Source of the DNA: Acidobacteriota bacterium
Lineage (GTDB): Bacteria; Acidobacteriota; UBA6911
Assembly (NCBI GenBank): GCA_012719355.1
Contig: JAAYAM010000025.1
Coordinates: 1 to 54,193, forward strand
Reading direction: 5' to 3'
DNA: 54,193 nucleotides
Under the pieces are notes generated by a model. The model ran no database searches, was not told the DNA's origin, and saw only the letters and a program-made list of their open reading frames with translations. This document shows, piece by piece, positions 26,145 to 33,583 of the stretch (positions are counted from its first letter, which is position 1; each line of letters begins with the position of its first letter). The position numbers and the translations under genes are program-made.

Positions 26145-26507
26145 ATGCACGAATTGGGAATTGCGGAAAACATTCTGCAGATCGTCCGGCAATCGGTCCC
26201 GGAAGGACAGACGGCAGCGGTCCGACGGATCAAGCTGCGGGTAGGGAAGCTTTCGGGAGTGGTCGCCGAATCGCTCGACTTCTGCTTTGGCGTGATGATC
26301 GGCGATACGGATATGAATCGCGCCGGACTCGACATCGAAGACGTCCCCGTGACGTCGAAATGCAGGGAGTGCGGCAATGCTTTCGCGACGGACGATTTCG
26401 CGTTTTCCTGCCCCGCATGCGGCGGCAACAGCATCGAAGTGGTTTCCGGGAGAGAACTGGAGATAGTCGAGATAGAACTTGCTGACGAAAGTGGCGAACA
26501 GATATGA
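26145..26507 (+). CDS. hypA: Hydrogenase maturation nickel carrier HypA
   Basis: A 120-residue nickel metallochaperone for [NiFe]-hydrogenase. The N-terminal MHELGIAENI holds the Ni-binding His2. A zinc site lies at CRECGNAF...CPACGG. The frame is open from 26088, but only the ATG at 26145 gives the obligate MHE N-terminus. It overlaps hypB by four bases. Confidence 0.95.
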   Translation: MHELGIAENILQIVRQSVPEGQTAAVRRIKLRVGKLSGVVAESLDFCFGVMIGDTDMNRAGLDIEDVPVTSKCRECGNAFATDDFAFSCPACGGNSIEVVSGRELEIVEIELADESGEQI

Positions 26508-27151
26508 GCGTAATAACGATAGAACGCAAGGTCCTGGAGAAAAACGAGCAGATAGCCGCCCGCAACCGGCAGATCTTCCAGGAACACGGCATTTTTGTCC
26601 TGAATCTTGTAAGCTCTCCCGGAGCGGGCAAGACCAGTATTCTCGAGAAGACCTTTCAGGAACTGCGGGACGAACTCAATATCGCGGTAGTTGAAGGTGA
26701 TGTTCAGACCGACCTCGACGCCCAGCGAGTCGCCCGCTACGGAGTTCCGGTGATCCAGATTGTCACCTCGGGCGGATGCCACCTCGAGGCAACGCTCGTA
26801 CAGGATGCCGTCGGCAATCTCGACCTGAAGGAGCTTGATATCCTTTTTATCGAAAACGTCGGCAACCTCGTCTGCCCTGCAAACTACGATTTGGGAGAAG
26901 CCCTGAAGGTCGTGGTGTTGAGTACGACCGAAGGGGACGACAAGCCTCTGAAATATCCGGCCATGTTCCTCAATTCCTCGGTTCTGCTGATCAACAAGAC
27001 CGATCTCATCCCCTACGTCAACTGTGATCTGAACCGCCTCAGGAATAACGCTCTGCAGATCAATCCCTCGCTCCGGATCTTCGAGATCTCCTGCTTCACC
27101 GGGGCAGGTATTCCGGAATGGTGTAATTGGCTCAGGAAAAAGGAAGTCTGA
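26504..27151 (+). CDS. hypB: Hydrogenase/nickel insertion GTPase HypB
   Basis: A 215-residue GTPase that drives nickel insertion with HypA. P-loop SSPGAGKTS, switch region with EGDVQTDLDAQR, the metal site at GGCHLEA, VGNLVCPANYDLGE, and NKTDLIPY for guanine recognition. It lacks the N-terminal His-rich nickel-storage stretch found in some HypB proteins. Coupled to hypA by a 4-base overlap. Confidence 0.95.
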   Translation: MSVITIERKVLEKNEQIAARNRQIFQEHGIFVLNLVSSPGAGKTSILEKTFQELRDELNIAVVEGDVQTDLDAQRVARYGVPVIQIVTSGGCHLEATLVQDAVGNLDLKELDILFIENVGNLVCPANYDLGEALKVVVLSTTEGDDKPLKYPAMFLNSSVLLINKTDLIPYVNCDLNRLRNNALQINPSLRIFEISCFTGAGIPEWCNWLRKKEV

Positions 27152-27159
27152 TTCAGCGC

Positions 27160-29487
27160 ATGCACATATCGGTCCGGGGCGCCGTGCAGGGGGTCGGATT
27201 CAGGCCCTTCGTGTACCGGCTGGCATCGGAACTCGAGCTCATGGGATGGGTGCTCAACTCGCCCGAAGGGGTATTCATCGAGGTCGAGGGTAACCGGCCG
27301 AGGCTCGAGTCTTTTCTGCTGCGGCTGCAGGACGAGAAGCCCGCGTCTTCGTTCATTCAGAGCCTGGAGTTTTCCTATCTCGATCCCGCCTTTTACTCGG
27401 CGTTCCAGATAAGGGAGAGCGAGCAGGCTGGGACCACAAGCGCAACCATCCTCCCGGACATCGCCACCTGCGATCAATGTCTTTCGGAAGTACTGGATCC
27501 CGGGAACCGCCGCCATCTTTACCCTTTCACCAACTGCACCCACTGCGGGCCGCGTTATACCATCATAGAATCGCTCCCCTATGACCGGCCGAATACATCG
27601 ATGAAAGTCTTTGAGATGTGTCGGGAATGCCGCAGGGAATATGAGGATCCGGAAGACCGACGCTTCCATGCCCAGCCTAATGCCTGCCCGGAGTGCGGCC
27701 CCGCGCTGGAGTTGTGGAATGCGGCGGGCGACGTGCTCTCGCGGCGGCATGAGGCGCTGCTCGAAACGGCGGATGCAATCAGGCGGGGCCTGATTGCCGC
27801 AGTGAAAGGACTGGGCGGCTTTCATCTCATTGCCGACGCCCGGAATGAGGACGCGGTACAGACGCTGCGCGCCAGAAAGCACCGTGAAGAAAAGCCTTTC
27901 GCACTCATGTTCCCCTCGCTCGATCACATTCGCGACGAGTGTGCCGTCTCCCGGCTCGAGGCCCGTCTTCTGCACTCGACCGAATCTCCGATCGTGCTGC
28001 TTGAACGCAGTAACTCTCGCAGCGCGCTGGCGCCAGCAGTTGCGCCCGGAAACCCGTATCTTGGAGTAATGCTCCCGTACACTCCGCTGCATCATCTCCT
28101 GATGAGAGAACTGCAGTTCCCGGTAATCGCCACGAGCGGGAATCTGTCGGACGAGCCGATCTGTACGGATGAAGGCGAAGCATTGACACGCCTGGCCGGA
28201 GTCGCCGACATCTTCCTCGTCCACAACCGGCCCATAGTCCGGCACATGGACGACTCCATAGTCAGGATTGTCATGGAACGTGAGATGGTTCTGCGCAGGG
28301 CGCGCGGCTACGCACCGCTCCCGGTACGCTGCAAGACTCTCGTCCCGGGCATTCTGGCAGTCGGCGGACACCTCAAGAATACCGTTGCGCTTTCCGTTGA
28401 AAAGAACGTTTTCATCAGCCAGCACATTGGAGATCTTGAAAACGCCGAGGCGACGGAGGCTTTTCGGCATGTCATCGGCAGTTTCAAGCAGCTCTACCGG
28501 ATCGAGCCTGCTCAAATCGCCGCAGATATGCACCCGGACTATGTGTCGACGAAGTTCGCGCGGGACTGCGGCGTTCCGGTCATTGCCGTTCAGCATCATT
28601 ATGCGCACGTCGCTTCGTGCATGGCTGAAAACGAAATTGACGGGAGCGTCCTTGGCGTGTCCTGGGACGGAACCGGCTACGGCCCGGACGGAACCATCTG
28701 GGGGGGAGAGTTCATCGTGACCGATGAACGGTCATTCACCCGCACCGCATCGTTCCGCAGATTCAGGCTCCCGGGAAGCGCCGCCGCGATAAAGGAGCCG
28801 CGGCGCACGGCCCTGGGCCTGCTGTACGAGATTTTCGGGGAACGACTGTCCGAACAGCGGGACCTGGCTACAATTCAGGCGTTCACCGTCAATGAGCTCT
28901 CCGTTCTCCTCCAGATGCTTGAAAGAGGGATCCATTCACCATGGACGACAAGCGCGGGACGCCTCTTTGATGCGGTGGCCTCCATTGCCGGTCTGAAACA
29001 GATCATGCGGTTTGAAGGACAGGCCGCCATGGAGCTCGAGTTCGCAGCCGGATCGGAGACGACAGCCGACAGCTATCCGGTTGTAGTCGACGGCAGCACG
29101 GGAGACGCGCCGATGATTGTGGACTGGGAACCGGCGATATGCGCTATCATTCAGGACGTGCGCTCCGGAACTCGTCTGGCGGTCATCTCCAGAAAGTTCC
29201 ACAATGCGCTTGTAGAGGCAATCGTGCAGGTTGCGCAACTTGTCGGACAGCGGCGAGTGGTAATGACCGGAGGGTGCTTTCAAAATAAGTTTCTCCTGCA
29301 ACGGGCGGTCGAGAGGCTGCAGCAGCAGGGATTCCGACCTTACTGGCACCAGAGGATTCCGCCCAACGATGGCGGCATCGCTTTGGGACAGGTAATCGCG
29401 GCCTCACGCCGGCTTGCCGGATCAGGCCCGCAAAACAAGGGAGTCAAAAATGTGCCTGGCTGTTCCAGGGAAGATCCTGAGCATTGA
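27160..29487 (+). CDS. hypF: Carbamoyltransferase HypF
   Basis: A 775-residue enzyme that makes the carbamoyl group later turned into the CN ligands of the hydrogenase iron. Domains in order: acylphosphatase (RGAVQGVGFRPFVYRLA, from residue 5), two zinc fingers (CDQC...CTHCG and CREC...CPECG), a YrdC-like carbamoyl-adenylate domain, and a Kae1-like transferase domain with HHYAHVASCMAEN and DGTGYGPDG. The ATG at 27160 gives the standard N-terminus, nine bases after hypB; the frame also runs back to a TTG at 27127 inside hypB. Confidence 0.95.
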   Translation: MHISVRGAVQGVGFRPFVYRLASELELMGWVLNSPEGVFIEVEGNRPRLESFLLRLQDEKPASSFIQSLEFSYLDPAFYSAFQIRESEQAGTTSATILPDIATCDQCLSEVLDPGNRRHLYPFTNCTHCGPRYTIIESLPYDRPNTSMKVFEMCRECRREYEDPEDRRFHAQPNACPECGPALELWNAAGDVLSRRHEALLETADAIRRGLIAAVKGLGGFHLIADARNEDAVQTLRARKHREEKPFALMFPSLDHIRDECAVSRLEARLLHSTESPIVLLERSNSRSALAPAVAPGNPYLGVMLPYTPLHHLLMRELQFPVIATSGNLSDEPICTDEGEALTRLAGVADIFLVHNRPIVRHMDDSIVRIVMEREMVLRRARGYAPLPVRCKTLVPGILAVGGHLKNTVALSVEKNVFISQHIGDLENAEATEAFRHVIGSFKQLYRIEPAQIAADMHPDYVSTKFARDCGVPVIAVQHHYAHVASCMAENEIDGSVLGVSWDGTGYGPDGTIWGGEFIVTDERSFTRTASFRRFRLPGSAAAIKEPRRTALGLLYEIFGERLSEQRDLATIQAFTVNELSVLLQMLERGIHSPWTTSAGRLFDAVASIAGLKQIMRFEGQAAMELEFAAGSETTADSYPVVVDGSTGDAPMIVDWEPAICAIIQDVRSGTRLAVISRKFHNALVEAIVQVAQLVGQRRVVMTGGCFQNKFLLQRAVERLQQQGFRPYWHQRIPPNDGGIALGQVIAASRRLAGSGPQNKGVKNVPGCSREDPEH

Positions 29488-29707
29488 AGGTTCCGATCCG
29501 CTCTTTCGCAGCGGCAGGGTGAGTTTCGGCGGAATCATCAAGAACATCAATCTCGCCTATGTTCCGGAAGCCAAGGTTGATGACTACGTTCTTGTTCATG
29601 TCGGATTCGCGATCAGCATCATAGATGAGGCCGAAGCGATGCAGGTTTTTGAATACCTGCGCCAGATGGGCGAACTTGCGGAACTAGAAGAGGGGGGCAC
29701 CCAGTGA
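29450..29707 (+). CDS. hypC: Hydrogenase maturation chaperone HypC
   Basis: An 85-residue chaperone that holds the Fe(CN)2CO unit with HypD. It begins [14 protein letters not shown]; Cys2 after Met removal is the functional residue. [17 protein letters not shown] is the usual C-terminal block. The ATG at 29450 follows AGGGAG and lies within the end of hypF (38-base overlap). The stop overlaps the hypD ATG. Confidence 0.95.
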   Translation: MCLAVPGKILSIEGSDPLFRSGRVSFGGIIKNINLAYVPEAKVDDYVLVHVGFAISIIDEAEAMQVFEYLRQMGELAELEEGGTQ

Positions 29708-30795
29708 AATTCATCGACGAATACCGCGACGAGCGGACTGCGCAGCTGTATTCCAGGGCGCTCAGCCGCATCGTAACGAGGCCATGGACGATCATGGAGG
29801 TGTGCGGCGGCCAGACCCACTCGATTGTCAAGTTCGGCATCGACGAACTCCTCCCTTCGGCCGTCACACTGGTTCACGGTCCGGGCTGCCCGGTCTGCGT
29901 CACCCCGCTCGAACTGATCGAAAAGGCGATCGAGCTTGCATCAATGCAGAACGTCATCTTCTGTTCCTTCGGTGACATGCTGCGGGTGCCGGGAGAATCA
30001 AAGGATCTGCTCTCGGTCAAAGCCGCCGGAGGCGATGTCCGCATCCTCTACTCACCTCTGGATGCACTCAAGATCGCAACCGAGAATCCCGAGCGCGAGG
30101 TAGTCTTTTTCGCGGTGGGGTTCGAAACGACAGCCCCGGCAAATGCTATGGCCGTCTATCAGGCGAAGCGGCAGGGCATAAGAAACTTCTCCATCCTTGT
30201 CTCCCACGTTCTCGTGCCCCCCGCGATGGAGGCGATTCTCTCCTTCCCCGATACGAAGGTTCAGGGGTTTCTGGCCGCCGGGCATGTCTGTGCAGTGATG
30301 GGATATGTCGAGTACGAGCCCATTGCGGACAAGTACAAAGTCCCTATCGTAGTGACAGGGTTTGAGCCCCTGGACATCCTGCAGGGGATCTACATGTGTG
30401 TGCGCCAGCTCGAGGAGGGACGTGCAAAGGTAGAGAACCAGTATTCGCGTTCGGTGCGGAAAGAGGGGAATCTGCCGGCCAGGAAAATCATCAGCGAGAT
30501 CTTTCGAGTAGTGCCGCGTAAATGGCGCGGTGTCGGGGAAATACCGCAAAGCGGACTCGGGCTGCAGGAAGCTTATGCAGAGTTCGACGCGGAATTGCGC
30601 TTCGGCGTGGCCGGACGGACGATCGACGAGCCGGCTGAGTGCATCTCCGGACTCATACTGCAGGGGCTCAAAAAGCCTCACGAGTGTTCTGCATTCGGGA
30701 CGCGGTGCACTCCCGAACACCCCCTGGGAGCGACGATGGTCTCTTCCGAAGGGGCGTGCGCAGCCTATTACCACTACAGAAGAAGAAACAACTGA
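29704..30795 (+). CDS. hypD: Hydrogenase maturation protein HypD
   Basis: A 363-residue [4Fe-4S] protein that assembles the Fe(CN)2CO centre with HypC. Conserved blocks: [38 protein letters not shown] and, near the end, the iron-sulfur cysteines in [17 protein letters not shown] and [10 protein letters not shown]. Length and start are as in other HypD proteins. Confidence 0.96.
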   Translation: MKFIDEYRDERTAQLYSRALSRIVTRPWTIMEVCGGQTHSIVKFGIDELLPSAVTLVHGPGCPVCVTPLELIEKAIELASMQNVIFCSFGDMLRVPGESKDLLSVKAAGGDVRILYSPLDALKIATENPEREVVFFAVGFETTAPANAMAVYQAKRQGIRNFSILVSHVLVPPAMEAILSFPDTKVQGFLAAGHVCAVMGYVEYEPIADKYKVPIVVTGFEPLDILQGIYMCVRQLEEGRAKVENQYSRSVRKEGNLPARKIISEIFRVVPRKWRGVGEIPQSGLGLQEAYAEFDAELRFGVAGRTIDEPAECISGLILQGLKKPHECSAFGTRCTPEHPLGATMVSSEGACAAYYHYRRRNN

Positions 30796-30807
30796 TACGG
30801 AATCGCC

Positions 30808-31860
30808 ATGGAATCGAAAAGCGCAGGATTCATCTGTCCTATCCCGATCGAACAATATCCGAACGTGTTGCTGGCACACGGAGGAGGAGGCAAGCTGACA
30901 CAGCAGCTGATCGAAAGAATGTTCATGCCGGCCTTCAGCAATTCAATGCTCGCCTCACGCCATGACGGAGCAACGTTCGACCTTCCCTCGCAGAAGCTTG
31001 CGTTCACCACGGATTCATATGTGGTCCGTCCGCTTTTCTTCCCGGGAGGCGACATCGGCGCCCTGGCGGTAAACGGTACTGTCAACGACCTTGCGATGTG
31101 CGGCGCACAGCCTCTTTATCTGAGCGTCGGTTTCATCCTGGAAGAGGGCCTTCCAATGGACACACTGTGGAAAGTTGTGCAGTCGATGTCCAAAGCCGCC
31201 GCGGAAGCGGGCGTTCAGCTTGTCACCGGAGATACAAAAGTCGTCGACAGGGGCAAAGGAGACGGAATCTTTATCAATACCGCGGGGGTCGGAGTGGTCA
31301 ATTCGGCTAATCCCATTGCACCAGGCAGGGTGGCACCCGGAGACGTCATAGTCCTGAGCGGCGACATAGGCCGCCACGGAATCGCTATCATGGCGATGCG
31401 GGAAGGGCTTGAATTCGAGAGTACCATCATGAGCGACTGCGCGCCGCTGGCGGCGGTCGTAATGGATGTACTTGCGGCCGGAACCGAAGTGCATTGCATG
31501 CGCGATCTGACGCGTGGAGGGCTGGCCAGCGCGCTGGTCGAGATAGCCGAGGCATCACGGCTTCATCTGGAAATCGAGGAAGCTGCAATCCCGCTAACGG
31601 AAAACGTAAGGGGCGCATGCGAGATTCTGGGTTTTGATCCTCTCTATGTGGCCAACGAGGGCCGGTACATAACGTTCGTTCCGGCTGCTGAGACGGAAAG
31701 AGCGCTCGGGAGAATGCGCACGCATCCGGTTGCGGCGGAGGCGGCGGTCATCGGAAGAGTCAAAGAAGGGTCGCCGGGCCTGGTCACGATGCGCAGCAGA
31801 ATAGGAGCAAGTCGAGTGGTGGATATGCTCAGCGGCGAACAGCTGCCGAGGATTTGTTAG
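30808..31860 (+). CDS. hypE: Hydrogenase maturation protein HypE
   Basis: A 350-residue PurM-like enzyme that dehydrates the HypF-made thiocarboxamide to thiocyanate. N-terminal [15 protein letters not shown], the ATP-binding [10 protein letters not shown] and [15 protein letters not shown] blocks, and a C-terminus ending PRIC, where the final Cys carries the carbamoyl group. With this gene hypA, B, F, C, D and E are all present in one transcript, though no hydrogenase subunit gene is in view. Confidence 0.96.
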   Translation: MESKSAGFICPIPIEQYPNVLLAHGGGGKLTQQLIERMFMPAFSNSMLASRHDGATFDLPSQKLAFTTDSYVVRPLFFPGGDIGALAVNGTVNDLAMCGAQPLYLSVGFILEEGLPMDTLWKVVQSMSKAAAEAGVQLVTGDTKVVDRGKGDGIFINTAGVGVVNSANPIAPGRVAPGDVIVLSGDIGRHGIAIMAMREGLEFESTIMSDCAPLAAVVMDVLAAGTEVHCMRDLTRGGLASALVEIAEASRLHLEIEEAAIPLTENVRGACEILGFDPLYVANEGRYITFVPAAETERALGRMRTHPVAAEAAVIGRVKEGSPGLVTMRSRIGASRVVDMLSGEQLPRIC

Positions 31861-31879
31861 AAACAGCAGGAGGCGGACA

Positions 31880-32596
31880 ATGCGGTTTAGGGTGGAAGAA
31901 GGGGTTTTTAGGCTCTTTCCCCAGTTCTGTCGGGGAATAGTAACGGCGGCGGGTATTGACAACAGCAGGACCAGCCCTGACTTGGAGAGACTGCTGAAAG
32001 AACAGCAGGAGCAGATGAGGGCCGACCCCTCAATCGATCCGGCAACACATCCACGGCTGCTCGCGTGGAAAGAAGCCTATCGACGCTTCGGCTCCAATCC
32101 AAATAAGTTCACCCCTTCGATTCTGTTTCTGGCGAAGCAGGTCAAGGCGGGTAAGCCGGTGCGATCCATCTCTCCCGCCGTGGATGCCTTCAACATAGTC
32201 AGCCTCAGACATGTCATTCCGTGCGGAGGAGATGACATGGACAGCATCGAAGAGGACGCCACTCTCGGGCTGGCGACTTCGGAGGAGACGTTTGCCCCGA
32301 TATTCAATCCGGAAGAGATAGAGCATCCCAATCAGGGAGAAGTCATCTACGTCAACCGGAAGAGCGGCCGGGTGATGTGCCGCCGCTGGAACTGGAGAAA
32401 TGCGGATTTCTCGAAACTGACACCAGAAACAGGAAATCTGGAGATAAACGTGGATGGGATGCTTTCAGTTATCAGTCGGGAAGAACTCGAGAAGGCTTCT
32501 GAAGAACTGAAGGAACTCCTGCTCCGCTTTTGCGGCGGCCGCGTCGCAATCACTTACCTCGACGCGGAGCGCCCGGAAGCAGACATCAGTTTTTGA
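31880..32596 (+). CDS. B3/B4 domain protein (PheT-like)
   Basis: A 238-residue stand-alone B3/B4 domain as found in the beta chain of phenylalanyl-tRNA synthetase. Marks: WKEAYRRFGSNPNKFTPSILFL, ISPAVDAFNIVSLRHVIPCGGDD and the C-terminal GNLEINVDGM. In such proteins an editing-like role on tRNA is suspected but not proven. Strong AGGAGG precedes the ATG, and it follows hypE by 19 bases, probably by chance of operon placement. Confidence 0.82.
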   Translation: MRFRVEEGVFRLFPQFCRGIVTAAGIDNSRTSPDLERLLKEQQEQMRADPSIDPATHPRLLAWKEAYRRFGSNPNKFTPSILFLAKQVKAGKPVRSISPAVDAFNIVSLRHVIPCGGDDMDSIEEDATLGLATSEETFAPIFNPEEIEHPNQGEVIYVNRKSGRVMCRRWNWRNADFSKLTPETGNLEINVDGMLSVISREELEKASEELKELLLRFCGGRVAITYLDAERPEADISF

Positions 32597-32636
32597 CCCC
32601 GTCCCGGTATCGGCTCAAGTCGTACCAGTGAAGCCG

Positions 32637-33263
32637 TCAGAGGCGGCCGGCGTCAGGTGACTGAAACATCGTTATGGCGGCGACGCCCACGGCGCCTGCA
32701 TCGATAATGGCCTGGATACGATCGGGCGTAATGCCGCCGAGCCCGAAGACCGGCACAGGCGAAACGGCACACGCTCTCCTCAGCCCGGACAACCCCACCG
32801 GCCAGCCATAACCTTCCTTGGACTTCGTTGCAAACACGTGTCCCATGAGCACGTAGTCAACCCCTTCGGCAGAGACGCGACGTATCTCGCCTACGGTATG
32901 AACCGAAGCCCCGACGAGGAAGTCGTTGGGAAGCCATCGCCTGAGGTCGCGCACCGTCAGACCTGTCGATGGGAGGTGCACACCGTGCGCACCGGCAGCC
33001 AGAGCTATGTCCGCTCTGCCGTTCACCAGTATGCGGCACCCTTTGCCGCGCGCCATCGACACCGCCCTGCTGACGAGCTCGTACAGGGCCCTGTCATCAA
33101 GATCCTTTTCCCTGATCTGGATAAAGTCCACCTTATCAATGTTTCGGCGGATGCAGGAGATCAGAGATCTGCCGGCGAGTTGATTTCGCCCCGTGATGTA
33201 GTAAAGGAGAGGGCGCTTAGCGGAAATTGACCTTCTTCTGCGGATGATCCTTCCTGTGGGCAA
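32637..33263 (-). CDS. Thiamine-phosphate synthase/TenI-family protein
   Basis: A 208-residue TIM-barrel of the ThiE/TenI family. Seen: FIQIREKDLDDRALYELV, ILVNGRADIALAAGAHGVHL, GASVHTVGEIRR, and VFGLGGITPDRIQAIIDAG. In ThiE the segment after VHL normally reads G-Q-x-D for Mg/pyrophosphate; here it is PSTGL, so the enzyme could be TenI-like or an atypical ThiE. No other thiamin gene is nearby. The start shown is TTG at 33263, overlapping the next gene by 47 bases; a later start is possible. Confidence 0.8.
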   Translation of the reverse strand: MPTGRIIRRRRSISAKRPLLYYITGRNQLAGRSLISCIRRNIDKVDFIQIREKDLDDRALYELVSRAVSMARGKGCRILVNGRADIALAAGAHGVHLPSTGLTVRDLRRWLPNDFLVGASVHTVGEIRRVSAEGVDYVLMGHVFATKSKEGYGWPVGLSGLRRACAVSPVPVFGLGGITPDRIQAIIDAGAVGVAAITMFQSPDAGRL

Positions 33264-33540
33264 TCTCGTTCAATCCTATCAGGATGTTCACTATCCCCAG
33301 TCCCAGAACGAAACCCTTGAAGAACGCATTTGCCACCAGGGGGCGGAACTGCGGATACAAGTAAATGAGGTAGTTGTCTTCCCAGAAACCGGACCAGGGG
33401 AGCCAAAGCAGAAGGGCGCCGATTCCGGTCCAGTACACAATAGAAAGAGTTCGCCGCAAATCGGAGATTATCGACACGTGCTCCCTGTCTCCCCCGGGTT
33501 TAAAGCTTGCCGGCTGAGTTATTACAATCCTGGGGAGCAT
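33217..33540 (-). CDS. Small membrane protein, unknown family
   Basis: About 107 residues with two hydrophobic segments (LSIVYWTGIGALLLWLPW and AFFKGFVLGLGIVNILIGL), linked by an aromatic-rich stretch (FWEDNYLIYLYPQFRP). The C-terminus is basic (HRKDHPQKKVNFR). No family is recognised. Start is uncertain: the ATG at 33540 lacks a ribosome site, while a GTG at 33477 has GGGAG just upstream. Confidence 0.5.
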   Translation of the reverse strand: MLPRIVITQPASFKPGGDREHVSIISDLRRTLSIVYWTGIGALLLWLPWSGFWEDNYLIYLYPQFRPLVANAFFKGFVLGLGIVNILIGLNEIAHRKDHPQKKVNFR

Positions 33541-33583
33541 GCAGTTCTTTCGAGTTTCGAGTCCCCCTGTTCCCGGTTTTTGA

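Noticed and set aside
27013-28608. Long minus-strand frame (531 codons) across hypF
   Set aside because: Antisense to conserved HypF motifs; no domain or ribosome site.
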